DNA of 64,000 nt from an uncultured Oscillibacter sp. (GTDB taxonomy: Bacteria; Bacillota; Clostridia; Oscillospirales; Oscillospiraceae). Positions 57,248-64,000 of this stretch are shown here, piece by piece. The translations under genes and the position numbers were made by a program. The notes under the pieces were generated by a model. The model did not search any database. It saw only the letters and a program-made list of their open reading frames with translations, and was not told the origin of the DNA. The DNA lies in contig CAJUMX010000006.1 in NCBI GenBank assembly GCA_910587705.1, positions 100,829-164,828 of the forward strand, given 5' to 3'. Every line of letters starts with the position of its first letter. The stretch's first letter is position 1.

Positions 57248-58465
57248 TTAAAGTTTCCCCTGCTCCCGCAGCGCGAGAACGGTATCCGGCAGGCCCCACA
57301 GGTTGATGAAGCCCGTGGCGTTGGTCTGGTCATAGGCGCTTTCGTTGAAGGTCACCAGCTCCTCGGAGTACAGGCTCTCGGGGGAGGTGATGGAAGCCGT
57401 GATCATGTTGCCCTTGTAGAGTTTCAGCTTCACAGAGCCCGTCACGTGCTCCTGGGTCTTGTCGGCGAAGGCGCTAAGGGCCTCCCGCAGGGGGGTAAAC
57501 CATTTGCCGTTGTACACCAGGTCCGCGAAGTCCACCGCCAGCTTGCTCTTCATGTGGGCGGTGTCCTTGTCTACCGTAAGCATTTCCAGGCACTCGTGGG
57601 CCTTATACAAAATCGTGCCGCCGGGGGTTTCGTACACGCCCCGGTCCTTCATGCCCACCAGCCGGTTCTCCACGATGTCCAGAAGGCCGATGCCGTTTTC
57701 CCCGCCCAGCTTGTTCAGCTTGCGGATGATGTCGCTGGCCTTCATTTTCTCGCCGTCCACCGCCACAGGAACGCCTTTTTCAAAGTCGATGGTCACATAT
57801 GTGGCCTTGTCCGGGGCGGCCACGGGGCTGACGCCCATCTCCAGGAAGCCCTCCTTCTCATACTGGGGCTCGTTGGCGGGGTCCTCCAGGTCCAGGCCCT
57901 CGTGGCTCAGGTGCCAGAGGTTCTTATCCTTGGAGTAGTTGGTCTCCCGGCTGATTTTCAGGGGGACGTTGTGGGCCTCGGCATAGTCGATCTCCTCGTC
58001 CCGACCCTTGATGTCCCACTCCCGCCAGGGGGCAATGATGGTCATTTCCGGCGCGAAGCGCTTAATAGCCAGCTCGAACCGAACCTGATCGTTGCCCTTT
58101 CCGGTGCAGCCGTGGACAATGGCGTCCGCCCCTTCCTTTTTGGCAATCTCCACCAAGCTCCGGGCGATGATGGGCCGGGCAAAGGCCGTGCCCAACAGGT
58201 ACTGCTCGTAGCTGGCCCCCATTTTCAAAGACGGGATGATCACCTCGTCCACCATCTCGTCCGTGAGGTCCGCGATGTACAGCTTGCTGGCTCCGGTCTT
58301 GATGGCCTTTTCCTCCAGGCCCTCCAGCTCCTGCTCCTGGCCCACGTCTCCGGCCACGGCGATGATCTCTACATCGCCATAGTTCTCTTTCAGCCAGGGG
58401 ATAATGATGGATGTATCCAGTCCGCCGGAATAGGCAAGGACGACTTTTTTGATATTCTTTTTCAT
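57248..58465 (-). CDS. argG: Argininosuccinate synthase
   Basis: A 405-residue enzyme that joins citrulline and aspartate with ATP. KKVVLAYSGGLDTSIIIPWL (the ATP pyrophosphatase loop), GCTGKGNDQVRFELA and SRETNYSKDKNLWHLSHEGL are diagnostic. The ATG at 58465 has GGAGG 7 bases upstream; the in-frame extension to 58507 overlaps the promoter. It is first in the cluster argG-H-C-J-B-D-F, so the terminal steps precede the early ones. Confidence 0.98.
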   Translation of the reverse strand: MKKNIKKVVLAYSGGLDTSIIIPWLKENYGDVEIIAVAGDVGQEQELEGLEEKAIKTGASKLYIADLTDEMVDEVIIPSLKMGASYEQYLLGTAFARPIIARSLVEIAKKEGADAIVHGCTGKGNDQVRFELAIKRFAPEMTIIAPWREWDIKGRDEEIDYAEAHNVPLKISRETNYSKDKNLWHLSHEGLDLEDPANEPQYEKEGFLEMGVSPVAAPDKATYVTIDFEKGVPVAVDGEKMKASDIIRKLNKLGGENGIGLLDIVENRLVGMKDRGVYETPGGTILYKAHECLEMLTVDKDTAHMKSKLAVDFADLVYNGKWFTPLREALSAFADKTQEHVTGSVKLKLYKGNMITASITSPESLYSEELVTFNESAYDQTNATGFINLWGLPDTVLALREQGKL

Positions 58466-58498
58466 AACTGCGCCTCCATTGGTTTTAATGATGAATGA

Positions 58499-58528
58499 AT
58501 TATACAACTCCTATGAATATTTATGCAA
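58499..58528 (-). promoter_or_regulatory. arg operon promoter with ARG-box operator
   Basis: On the minus strand TTGCAT (58523-58528), 18 bases, TATAAT (58499-58504). TGAATATTTATGCA at 58514-58527 matches the ARG-box consensus (TGAATWWWWATTCA) with one mismatch and overlaps the -35 and spacer. A weaker half-match overlaps the -10. Repression by an ArgR-type regulator is expected; argR is not in the window. Confidence 0.8.
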
Positions 58529-58587
58529 TTGACGGAATGCACAAGAATGCCGCCGGGAGGGCGGCAAATTTTGCCGGAAGGGATGGT

Positions 58588-58627
58588 ACAAAAGAAATCC
58601 CCCGGAGAGGCCCAACTCTCCGGGGGA
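58588..58627 (-). terminator. Terminator of the left antisense RNA
   Basis: A perfect 12-bp stem (TCCCCCGGAGAG at 58598-58609, complement at 58616-58627) followed on the minus strand by ATTTCTTTT. Confidence 0.85.
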
Positions 58628-58690
58628 GCCCTTCGCTGTGGACTTCTTCCATTATATTAAATGGCTAGACAAACACAACAAGGGCAGCTT
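58598..58690 (-). ncRNA. Predicted about 95-nt RNA of a decayed toxin-antitoxin module
   Basis: A complete minus-strand transcription unit: promoter TTGCCT-17-TATAAT at 58697-58725 and a terminator at 58598-58627, with no ORF on that strand. It runs antisense to a toxin-like remnant (58638-58694). Its promoter region resembles that of the neighbouring antitoxin RNA (shared ATTATACCAC). It may be an orphan antitoxin; expression is unproven. Confidence 0.5.
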
Positions 58691-58694
58691 GTAA
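58638..58694 (+). pseudogene. Remnant of an Fst-like toxin gene
   Basis: The frame reads VDFFHYIKWLDKHNKGSL and stop. Its second half aligns with the C-terminus of the intact toxin at 58820-58915 (NYVSKWLDRHRKGR) and its start with VENLIDF, with the hydrophobic middle missing. There is no promoter or ribosome binding site on the plus strand, so it is taken as a deleted copy. Confidence 0.5.
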
Positions 58695-58696
58695 TT

Positions 58697-58725
58697 ATTA
58701 TACCACCCGCTGCAAGAAAAGGCAA
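58697..58725 (-). promoter_or_regulatory. Promoter of the left antisense RNA
   Basis: On the minus strand TTGCCT (58720-58725) and TATAAT (58697-58702) are 17 bases apart. Confidence 0.65.
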
Positions 58726-58743
58726 GGGGGTATTTTCCCGCCC

Positions 58744-58772
58744 TTGCGGTTTCTGTCGAACGGCGGTATAAT
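58744..58772 (+). promoter_or_regulatory. Promoter of the Fst-like toxin mRNA
   Basis: TTGCGG (58744-58749) and TATAAT (58767-58772) are 17 bases apart, so transcription starts near 58779, about 40 bases before the toxin start codon. Confidence 0.75.
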
Positions 58773-58815
58773 TAACCTGCCGCCCTCTCCAAACTGGCAG
58801 CAGGGAGGAGGTGAA

Positions 58816-58842
58816 TGCCGTGGAAAACCTAATTGATTTCTT
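58816..58842 (+). repeat. Direct repeat a over the toxin translation start
   Basis: A 27-base segment spanning the GTG start of the toxin. It matches 58968-58991 except for a 3-base AAA insertion and one substitution. Because the antitoxin RNA is read on the minus strand through the second copy, it is complementary to this site. Confidence 0.8.
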
Positions 58843-58915
58843 AGTGGCAGTCGGAGCGAGCATAGCCGGCAACTATGTGAGCAAGTGGCTTGACCGCCAC
58901 CGCAAGGGCAGGTAA
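58820..58915 (+). CDS. Fst/Ldr-like type I toxin peptide
   Basis: A 31-residue peptide translated from a GTG start with AGGAGG 8 bases upstream. It begins (M)ENLIDFLVAVGASIAGNYVS, a single membrane helix, and ends KWLDRHRKGR, a charged tail. This matches the plan of Fst of plasmid pAD1 (short start, membrane helix with a central small residue, then a W/V-L-D and charged tail). The gene has its own promoter and ends at a bidirectional terminator shared with a convergent antisense RNA. Membrane toxicity is predicted from the family. The GTG at 58811 lies inside the ribosome binding site and is not used. Confidence 0.72.
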   Translation: MENLIDFLVAVGASIAGNYVSKWLDRHRKGR

Positions 58916-58923
58916 GCACAATG

Positions 58924-58955
58924 AAAAACCGGAGGGCGGCATCCCTCCGGTTTTT
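58924..58955. terminator. Shared bidirectional terminator of toxin and antitoxin RNAs
   Basis: A perfect 13-bp stem (AAAAACCGGAGGG, 6-base loop, complement) with T runs in both directions, 8 bases after the toxin stop. Confidence 0.9.
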
Positions 58956-58967
58956 CTTTTGCGTGTC

Positions 58968-58991
58968 TGCCGTGGACCTAATTGAATTCTT
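58968..58991 (+). repeat. Direct repeat b in the antitoxin RNA region
   Basis: A 24-base match to 58816-58842 (one substitution, 3-base deletion). Read as protein it gives AVDLIEFL, parallel to AVENLIDFL of the toxin. Confidence 0.8.
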
Positions 58992-59001
58992 GGCTGTGAT
59001 G

Positions 59002-59031
59002 ATTATACCACACCCCGCCCAGTATATGCAA
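59002..59031 (-). promoter_or_regulatory. Promoter of the antitoxin RNA
   Basis: On the minus strand TTGCAT (59026-59031) and TATAAT (59002-59007) are 18 bases apart. Confidence 0.7.
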
Positions 59032-59134
59032 GCCCTATTTTTTCATTCCGTTTTCCGCCTCCGTTGCCCTCCCCCGTGCAACTCCTCCCCTCCCGGGCCC
59101 TTTCATAAGTCTGAACACAAGGAGGATTTGCCAC

Positions 59135-59716
59135 ATGAAACAAACCGAACACTTCTGCCTGAACCAATGGGAGCTGACGGACCGGATTCGCATGGAGGAC
59201 TTCAACGCCGACAACGCCAAAATCGCCGCCGAACTGGCCCGGCTCCGCCGGGACGTGTTCGCCTTGGCCTACTACATCGGACAATATGGTCTGGCGCTGG
59301 ACAATGACGACAAGCTCCACGCCGGACAGCACTATGTCCTTAGCGCCGGATTCCACCACCCGGACCACTTCACCTGCACCGGCGGCGTTACCGTCCAGGA
59401 CCACAAGGCCACGCTCACCGGCAAAAACGCCGTGGGCGCCGTCACAACGAACCGCGTCTTTTTCGCCGACCCCACCGGCGGAACCGTCACCCTCTGGCTG
59501 CACCACAAGGGCGGAAACGTCGTCCCTTACATTAACGGAAAGGCCATGGCCCTATCGGACCAGTTCAGCGACGGTTCCCCCAGCGGCGGCTTCGGGAACT
59601 GCAAGGTATACACATTGGAGACGCCTTACACATCGGACCTCCAGGTGATGCTGGAAATGAGCTGTGGAAACAGCAGCTCCATGCAGCTGTTCGATTTCTT
59701 CCTCGCGCGGCTTTGA
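59135..59716 (+). CDS. Phage-like hypothetical protein
   Basis: A 193-residue protein with AAGGAGG 9 bases before the ATG. The N-terminus (FCLNQWELTDRIRMEDFNAD, then NAKIAAELARL) is a motif I associate with tail-fibre or minor structural proteins of clostridial prophages. The rest is a beta-rich domain (VTLWLHHKGGNVVPYINGK) that could form a fibre tip or carbohydrate-binding fold. No other phage gene is nearby, so it is an isolated gene between the toxin-antitoxin locus and a terminator. There is no signal peptide. Function is uncertain. Confidence 0.6.
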   Translation: MKQTEHFCLNQWELTDRIRMEDFNADNAKIAAELARLRRDVFALAYYIGQYGLALDNDDKLHAGQHYVLSAGFHHPDHFTCTGGVTVQDHKATLTGKNAVGAVTTNRVFFADPTGGTVTLWLHHKGGNVVPYINGKAMALSDQFSDGSPSGGFGNCKVYTLETPYTSDLQVMLEMSCGNSSSMQLFDFFLARL

Positions 59717-59720
59717 ACGA

Positions 59721-59755
59721 AAAGACGCCCCAGGCCGAAGCCCGGGGCGTTCTTT
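59721..59755. terminator. Bidirectional terminator between convergent genes
   Basis: CGCCCC paired with GGGGCG plus inner GGC/GCC pairs, flanked by AAAGA and TCTTT. It lies just after the phage-like gene and 50 bases from the stop of the large surface-protein gene. Confidence 0.75.
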
Positions 59756-59806
59756 CGCTTAGGTCAGGGAGTTCGCGTAAGGGTCATCTCGCACAGAGGA
59801 GTAAGC

Positions 59807-62800
59807 TTAGGACTCCTGCGCGAAGCTCAGAGCGCGATCCGCAACGATGATGGTCGCAGTAGGCGGAGTGCTAGCGGTGCCAATTTCGCCTGCCACGATC
59901 TCGGAAATCTTGTCGCTGGCATCAACCGCATCCGCCTTGATTCCGGTTTCGGCGCCGGCAGAAACCAGCATGCTCTTCACAGCGTTCGTACCAACGACCT
60001 GGAACTTGGAGCCGCTCTCGAAGCCGTAAACCTTAGCAGCACCAATGGTAATCTCCGGTACGTTGCCGAATTCATCGGTGGGCAGCTTGATCTTGGCAAC
60101 ACTGTTAGCCAGAGTGACCTTGGTGTAAGCCTCATAGACCTCGCCCTTGGTAAGAGAAGCAGCAGCCGTGATGGCCTCGCCGTAGCCCAGGCCAGCCTTA
60201 TCCGCAACCACAGCCTTATCGGAGGAAACGGTGAAGGTCACATTCTCAGTAGCGTCCACGAGGTCGCCGTTGGACAGAGTCTGTCCGTCAGCCGTCGCAG
60301 AGACACCCTCGCCCAGGTTCGCCTTGATCATGCTCACAACGCCGTAGTCCTTATCGCCATCCAGGGTAATCTTCGCCTCGACTCCATCGTCAGCCGCAGC
60401 CGTCTTGGGAGCGGTATTGCCCTCATACATGACATACGCGTCACCAGTGCCGCCGCTAAGAGTCAGCTCAGCGCCGACAACAACGTAGGTGGCAGCAGCC
60501 GCAGAAACCGTAATGGCAGTGCCGTCAGAAGCCTTACCAGAGGCGGAAATGCCAGTGCCGGGAGTCAGCTTGCTGACAGAATACAGGGTAATATCCGTGC
60601 TGCTGGCAGTGGTGGCAACCTGCTTGTTGGCGGCAGTCGAATCGTTTGCGTCGTACCAGTTGGTACCCAGAGAGCCGGAGGCCGCAGTCGCGGTACTCGT
60701 GGCAACAAACTTACCGGTACCATTCTTGGTAAGGGTAATCTTACCGGCAACCTTCGGGATGCTCACGCTTCCGTTGGCCGGCAGCTCGACCTTGGCAGGA
60801 ATACCGGCGGCGACAGGCGCATCGGGAACCCACTCCGCGGTAACACCGCCAACGCTGGTCAGCTTAATAACCTCGGGAGCAAGCGAGCCAGGAGCAGTGT
60901 TCTTAGCCGTGAGGATCAGAGCAAAGCTCTTGGTCATCTTAAAGGACGCACTGTTGTCGGCACCCGTAAGGGTAACAGTCACTCCATCGAAGTCCAGCGT
61001 CTTGTTAGCGTCAATCTCGTTGGCAGAAGCATAGACGACGACCTCAGCGTCCTTGGGAATCTCGTAGACATTGTTCGTACCATTGATGATCTGCTTGTTG
61101 GCATAAACGATGCCCTTACCGGCCAGAATGCCGCCCAGAGTCAGCTCATAGGTATTGCTCTCGGGAACGCCAGTCACCAGATTGACGTAGACATAAGAGG
61201 TAGCGGTCTTGCTGTCCTTCTTGGAGTCGTCGCGGTTCACGATGGTCAGACGCAGCTTGATGGTATCGCCATCCTCGCTGCCGGGCATGACCTTGATTTC
61301 CTCAACGTTCTTGCCGAAGGTCAGTTCGTCACCCAGATCAGTCCACTGGACGCTGTCCTTCGTCACGATGCCGGTGAGGGTGGGAGTTACGGTAACTTCC
61401 ACATCGGGCTTAACGGTGTAGACATAAGGAGTCGCTTCCTTGCCGTCGCCACCAGCGGCCGGGGCCAGCTTCTTGCCGTCCTGCCGCACGTTGAGGGTCG
61501 CCCAAGCTTCGCCAGCGTTGTCCTTCTTAGAGGGAGCCTCCAGAATAACGATAGCGTAAGCGCTGCGGAAGCCAGCGTCAGAGCTCTTGCCGTTCAGCAG
61601 AACCTTCAGAACGACCTTGCTCAGGTCATAATCGAACAGGTCCTTCAGCTTGGTGATCTCGCCCTCGTGGCCCACGCGGACGTCGATAACCTTGGCGCTG
61701 CCGCCCAGAACCACGCCAGCCTGGTGACGGTCCGTAATGACCTCATCGTTGTTCTGGTTCAGCAGAGCCTGAACAGCGGCGTTGGCGCTGGTCGTAGCAG
61801 AAGCGCTCTTCAGGACGATGCTCTCATCCAGAGTCCGCAGCTCGCTGCCAATGATGCTGAAACGATCCTTCAGGGTGTTATCCTGCGTGTTCTCAACCTT
61901 GCTGATACCCTTGATGTAGAGACCGTCAAGGCTGTTGCCGCGGTAGCTGTCGCCGTGGAACTCGCGGGCATAGAAGATGCCGTTGCGCTCAGAGCCGATC
62001 AGGATATCGCCAACATCATATTCCTTGTCGAAGATGCCGGTCTTGTTCTCCTTGAAGTCGGGGCCCTGGACGTACTCGCGCTCGGTCCACTTGCCCTTGA
62101 GCAGCTCGCTCTCGGTGGCATCGGCGCCGACGCTCTTCACGTAGTTGTTGGAACCGGTGTTCTTGGTGATGACGCGGATGCCGGACAGGTCAGCGTCAGC
62201 GGAGTCGGTCTTGATGACCACGGTCTCCACGTTACCGTCCTCGTTGACATACGCCTCAGCAGTGGTAGCAACGAAGTCGTCGTTGTTGGTGCCGACGTTG
62301 CGCCAATCGCTGTTGTAGGCGCGCAGCTCCACATTGTCGACGTCCTGCTTGCCGTCCGCGAAGTAGATGCTCTCAACCTCGCCGGTAGAATCGAAGCTCA
62401 CATAGACGAACTTGACGCCGGAAGCATAGTCAACATCCTGGTAATCCCAAGTGTAGCCATAAACGGGGCTGTTAACGGTGTCGCCAACGTTCACAAGCTG
62501 ACGCTCGGGGCTGGAGAACCGACGGTTGGTGTGGCCGGGGGCATTCTCGTTAGAGCCGTTGGCCTTCACACCATAGCCGTCCAGCAGCAGATACTGGCTG
62601 CTCTTTCTGATGTTGTAGTCATCAGCCTGGCCGGGATTGCTGGCATCATCGCCATAACCCAGGGCGACACGATAGACGCCTTCCCAGTTCTTGTCGATAT
62701 CGTCGCCATTCGCGCGAGGATTCTCGGCAAAGCTGTTGGAGGTGGCAGTCACGGCATCCCAGGGATGGGTGTACTGACCGTCAGTCGTCTTAACAGCGTT

Positions 62801-64000
62801 GGGCAGGTTGTACATGCCAGCCTTCTTGACGCTGGAACCCAGGTTGTTGGGCTTGGTCAGGATGTACTCGCCGCCGCTGGCGGTGTTGATCTGGCAGCGA
62901 ACCAGTTCGCCGGGAGCGTACTTCTCAGCCGCGCCGCGGATGGTGCCAAGGTCGAGATCAACCTCGTCGCCGCCGATGGTGTAGCCGTGGACATACCAGA
63001 CAACCTTGCCGGCGTCGTTGGTGCCCTGCCAATAATCCGCAACGATCATCCACTCGCCAGCATTGCCGACGTCGGTGACCTGCAGAGCAGTGCCGTCCTT
63101 GGCCAGGTACAGGGTAACGTCCTTACGGGTGGACTTGATGTCGTTGGACTTGATGTCCAGCATGCCGTCGTTCCACTCGTTGATCTTGTAGCTGGTGCCG
63201 CCAACAGTGATGGCAACGGCGTTGCCGTCACGCTTGGCCTCGCTGTTGTAGATGTCAACGCGAGTCAGGGTGCCGGAAACGGTCTCGGGAGCATAAGCCA
63301 CGCCCACTTCCCAAGAAACATTGTCGTCCTCGGTGTAGGGGATGACCGCAACCTTGTCGCCAGCCTTCATGTCCTTCAGGACCTTGTAGGCGTCATAGTT
63401 GTCGTCCTTGACATCCTCGATACGGCGATTGCTGTAGAGGTTGTCGTCGGTGCAGTCAATGGCGAAGGCATTGTAGCCAGTGATATCGCCAATGCTCTTG
63501 TCGCGGCTGTCGGGCTCGATGTCCTTCAGGCGGACATAGTCGGCGGCCACGCGGTCAACTTCCATGAGCTGGGTCCGGGTAACGACGACGTCGGTGATGA
63601 AGTCGGCGTCAACGGGGCAGACATAGACCTCGACGGTCACGCCGTTGTCGGTCAGGTCGGCGATCTCGGACAGAGTGAGCGCGTCAGCAGGACGCTTATC
63701 GGAACGACCCGCAATGTCGGTATAAGGAACGCCGGTGGTGGGATTCACGCGGGCGTGCCAACCGTTGATGTGAACCTGGGTCTCATCCGCGAAGGGGCTG
63801 GCAAAATTGTTGATGCCGCTGGAAGCAGTGCTCCAGTTCGCCCAGTTGTTGCGGTGATCGGTGCTCCAGGTGTCATAGCCGCGCAGGCCCAGAGCCTTCT
63901 CCTTAGAGGCAGCAGTAGCCTCGCGGTGAACGATCTGGTCGGTGTAGGTGAAGTCGGCCTCCAGGGGGAAGGTGCCGATGGTGACCTTCTTGTAGCTCCA
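59807..64000 (-). CDS. Very large S-layer-like surface protein, N-terminus outside window
   Basis: 1397 residues are present and the frame is open to base 64000, so the gene continues beyond the window; the apparent start at 63748 is an internal GTG. The protein is rich in Thr, Val, Asp, Gly, Ala and Lys, very poor in Cys, with many short beta-strand-like segments and several bacterial Ig-like stretches toward the C-terminus (PDVEVTVTPTLTGIVTKDSV; ANGSVSIPKVAGKITLTKNG). Codon choice favours AAC, AAG, GTC and ACC, as in highly expressed genes. This is the composition of S-layer or SLH-anchored surface proteins; anchoring repeats would be in the missing N-terminus. Exact family cannot be named from this part. 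Confidence 0.75.
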   Translation of the reverse strand, partial: WSYKKVTIGTFPLEADFTYTDQIVHREATAASKEKALGLRGYDTWSTDHRNNWANWSTASSGINNFASPFADETQVHINGWHARVNPTTGVPYTDIAGRSDKRPADALTLSEIADLTDNGVTVEVYVCPVDADFITDVVVTRTQLMEVDRVAADYVRLKDIEPDSRDKSIGDITGYNAFAIDCTDDNLYSNRRIEDVKDDNYDAYKVLKDMKAGDKVAVIPYTEDDNVSWEVGVAYAPETVSGTLTRVDIYNSEAKRDGNAVAITVGGTSYKINEWNDGMLDIKSNDIKSTRKDVTLYLAKDGTALQVTDVGNAGEWMIVADYWQGTNDAGKVVWYVHGYTIGGDEVDLDLGTIRGAAEKYAPGELVRCQINTASGGEYILTKPNNLGSSVKKAGMYNLPNAVKTTDGQYTHPWDAVTATSNSFAENPRANGDDIDKNWEGVYRVALGYGDDASNPGQADDYNIRKSSQYLLLDGYGVKANGSNENAPGHTNRRFSSPERQLVNVGDTVNSPVYGYTWDYQDVDYASGVKFVYVSFDSTGEVESIYFADGKQDVDNVELRAYNSDWRNVGTNNDDFVATTAEAYVNEDGNVETVVIKTDSADADLSGIRVITKNTGSNNYVKSVGADATESELLKGKWTEREYVQGPDFKENKTGIFDKEYDVGDILIGSERNGIFYAREFHGDSYRGNSLDGLYIKGISKVENTQDNTLKDRFSIIGSELRTLDESIVLKSASATTSANAAVQALLNQNNDEVITDRHQAGVVLGGSAKVIDVRVGHEGEITKLKDLFDYDLSKVVLKVLLNGKSSDAGFRSAYAIVILEAPSKKDNAGEAWATLNVRQDGKKLAPAAGGDGKEATPYVYTVKPDVEVTVTPTLTGIVTKDSVQWTDLGDELTFGKNVEEIKVMPGSEDGDTIKLRLTIVNRDDSKKDSKTATSYVYVNLVTGVPESNTYELTLGGILAGKGIVYANKQIINGTNNVYEIPKDAEVVVYASANEIDANKTLDFDGVTVTLTGADNSASFKMTKSFALILTAKNTAPGSLAPEVIKLTSVGGVTAEWVPDAPVAAGIPAKVELPANGSVSIPKVAGKITLTKNGTGKFVATSTATAASGSLGTNWYDANDSTAANKQVATTASSTDITLYSVSKLTPGTGISASGKASDGTAITVSAAAATYVVVGAELTLSGGTGDAYVMYEGNTAPKTAAADDGVEAKITLDGDKDYGVVSMIKANLGEGVSATADGQTLSNGDLVDATENVTFTVSSDKAVVADKAGLGYGEAITAAASLTKGEVYEAYTKVTLANSVAKIKLPTDEFGNVPEITIGAAKVYGFESGSKFQVVGTNAVKSMLVSAGAETGIKADAVDASDKISEIVAGEIGTASTPPTATIIVADRALSFAQES

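Larger units (their letters stand above)
58924..58995 (-). ncRNA. Antitoxin RNA of the Fst-like locus (RNA II type)
   Basis: A predicted about 72-nt RNA from the minus-strand promoter at 59002-59031 to the shared terminator. It passes through direct repeat b (58968-58991), making it complementary to the toxin start region (58816-58842), and its 3' hairpin is the complement of the toxin RNA hairpin. This matches the par locus plan of pAD1, where RNA II is about 65 nt and blocks toxin translation. Confidence 0.7.

Overview
The window comes from a GC-rich Gram-positive member of the Clostridia. The best match is an Oscillospiraceae-type gut anaerobe (Oscillibacter/Flavonifractor/Lawsonibacter-like). 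This is an inference from pyruvate:ferredoxin oxidoreductase, the Firmicutes-style S10-spc-alpha ribosomal cluster, zinc-type S14, a CbxX/SpoVK-like ATPase, SLH-type surface proteins and strong GGAGG ribosome binding sites. No rRNA gene is present to fix the taxon.

Layout, left to right. (1) 1-7.5 kb, plus strand: a cut-off ApbE/FmnB flavin transferase, a NusG-II (EetA-like) protein and a Gx-transporter (EetB-like) protein, i.e. a flavin-based extracellular electron transfer module. These run into an AAA+ ATPase, a membrane protein and an exported M3 peptidase, followed by an exported S41-like protein with SLH-like repeats. (2) 7.7-13.3 kb: nifJ (minus) divergent from a ComM/YifB ATPase (plus). 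(3) 13.3-21.2 kb, minus: rpoC and rpoB under their own promoter, without rplJ/rplL in front. (4) 21.49-29.30 kb: an AT-richer integrative element in the 3' end of tRNA-Ser(GCT). It has 23-bp att repeats, arm-type repeats at both ends, a tyrosine integrase behind a promoter and a 12-codon leader peptide, a serine recombinase, a SprT-like protein, an XRE regulator with two identical palindromic operators, and an uncharacterised three-gene membrane cassette. (5) 29.3-47.1 kb, minus: two tRNA-Ser genes, a polysaccharide deacetylase, then the alpha, spc and S10 ribosomal clusters (rplQ back to rpsJ) with secY, adk, map, infA and rpoA. The main promoter of the cluster lies at 47.1 kb. (6) 47.3-49.0 kb, plus: an Lsa-like ABC-F ribosome-protection ATPase behind an attenuator-type leader. 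(7) 49.1-58.5 kb, minus: two hypothetical genes and an arginine cluster argG-H-C-J-B-D-F with an ARG-box promoter. (8) 58.6-59.0 kb: a compact Fst/par-like type I toxin-antitoxin locus plus a decayed second copy. (9) 59.1-59.7 kb: a phage-like orphan gene. (10) 59.8-64 kb, minus: a very large S-layer-like surface protein that runs off the right edge.

The most notable observations are the par/Fst-like toxin-antitoxin locus at 58744-59031, which has convergent promoters, a shared bidirectional terminator, and direct repeats that make the antisense RNA complementary to the toxin start region; the integrative element with its replacement tRNA terminator; the leader-controlled ABC-F gene; a Gly/Arg/Phe-rich tail on ribosomal protein S3; and a hairpin-rich dispersed repeat interrupting the spc operon between rpsN and rpsH.
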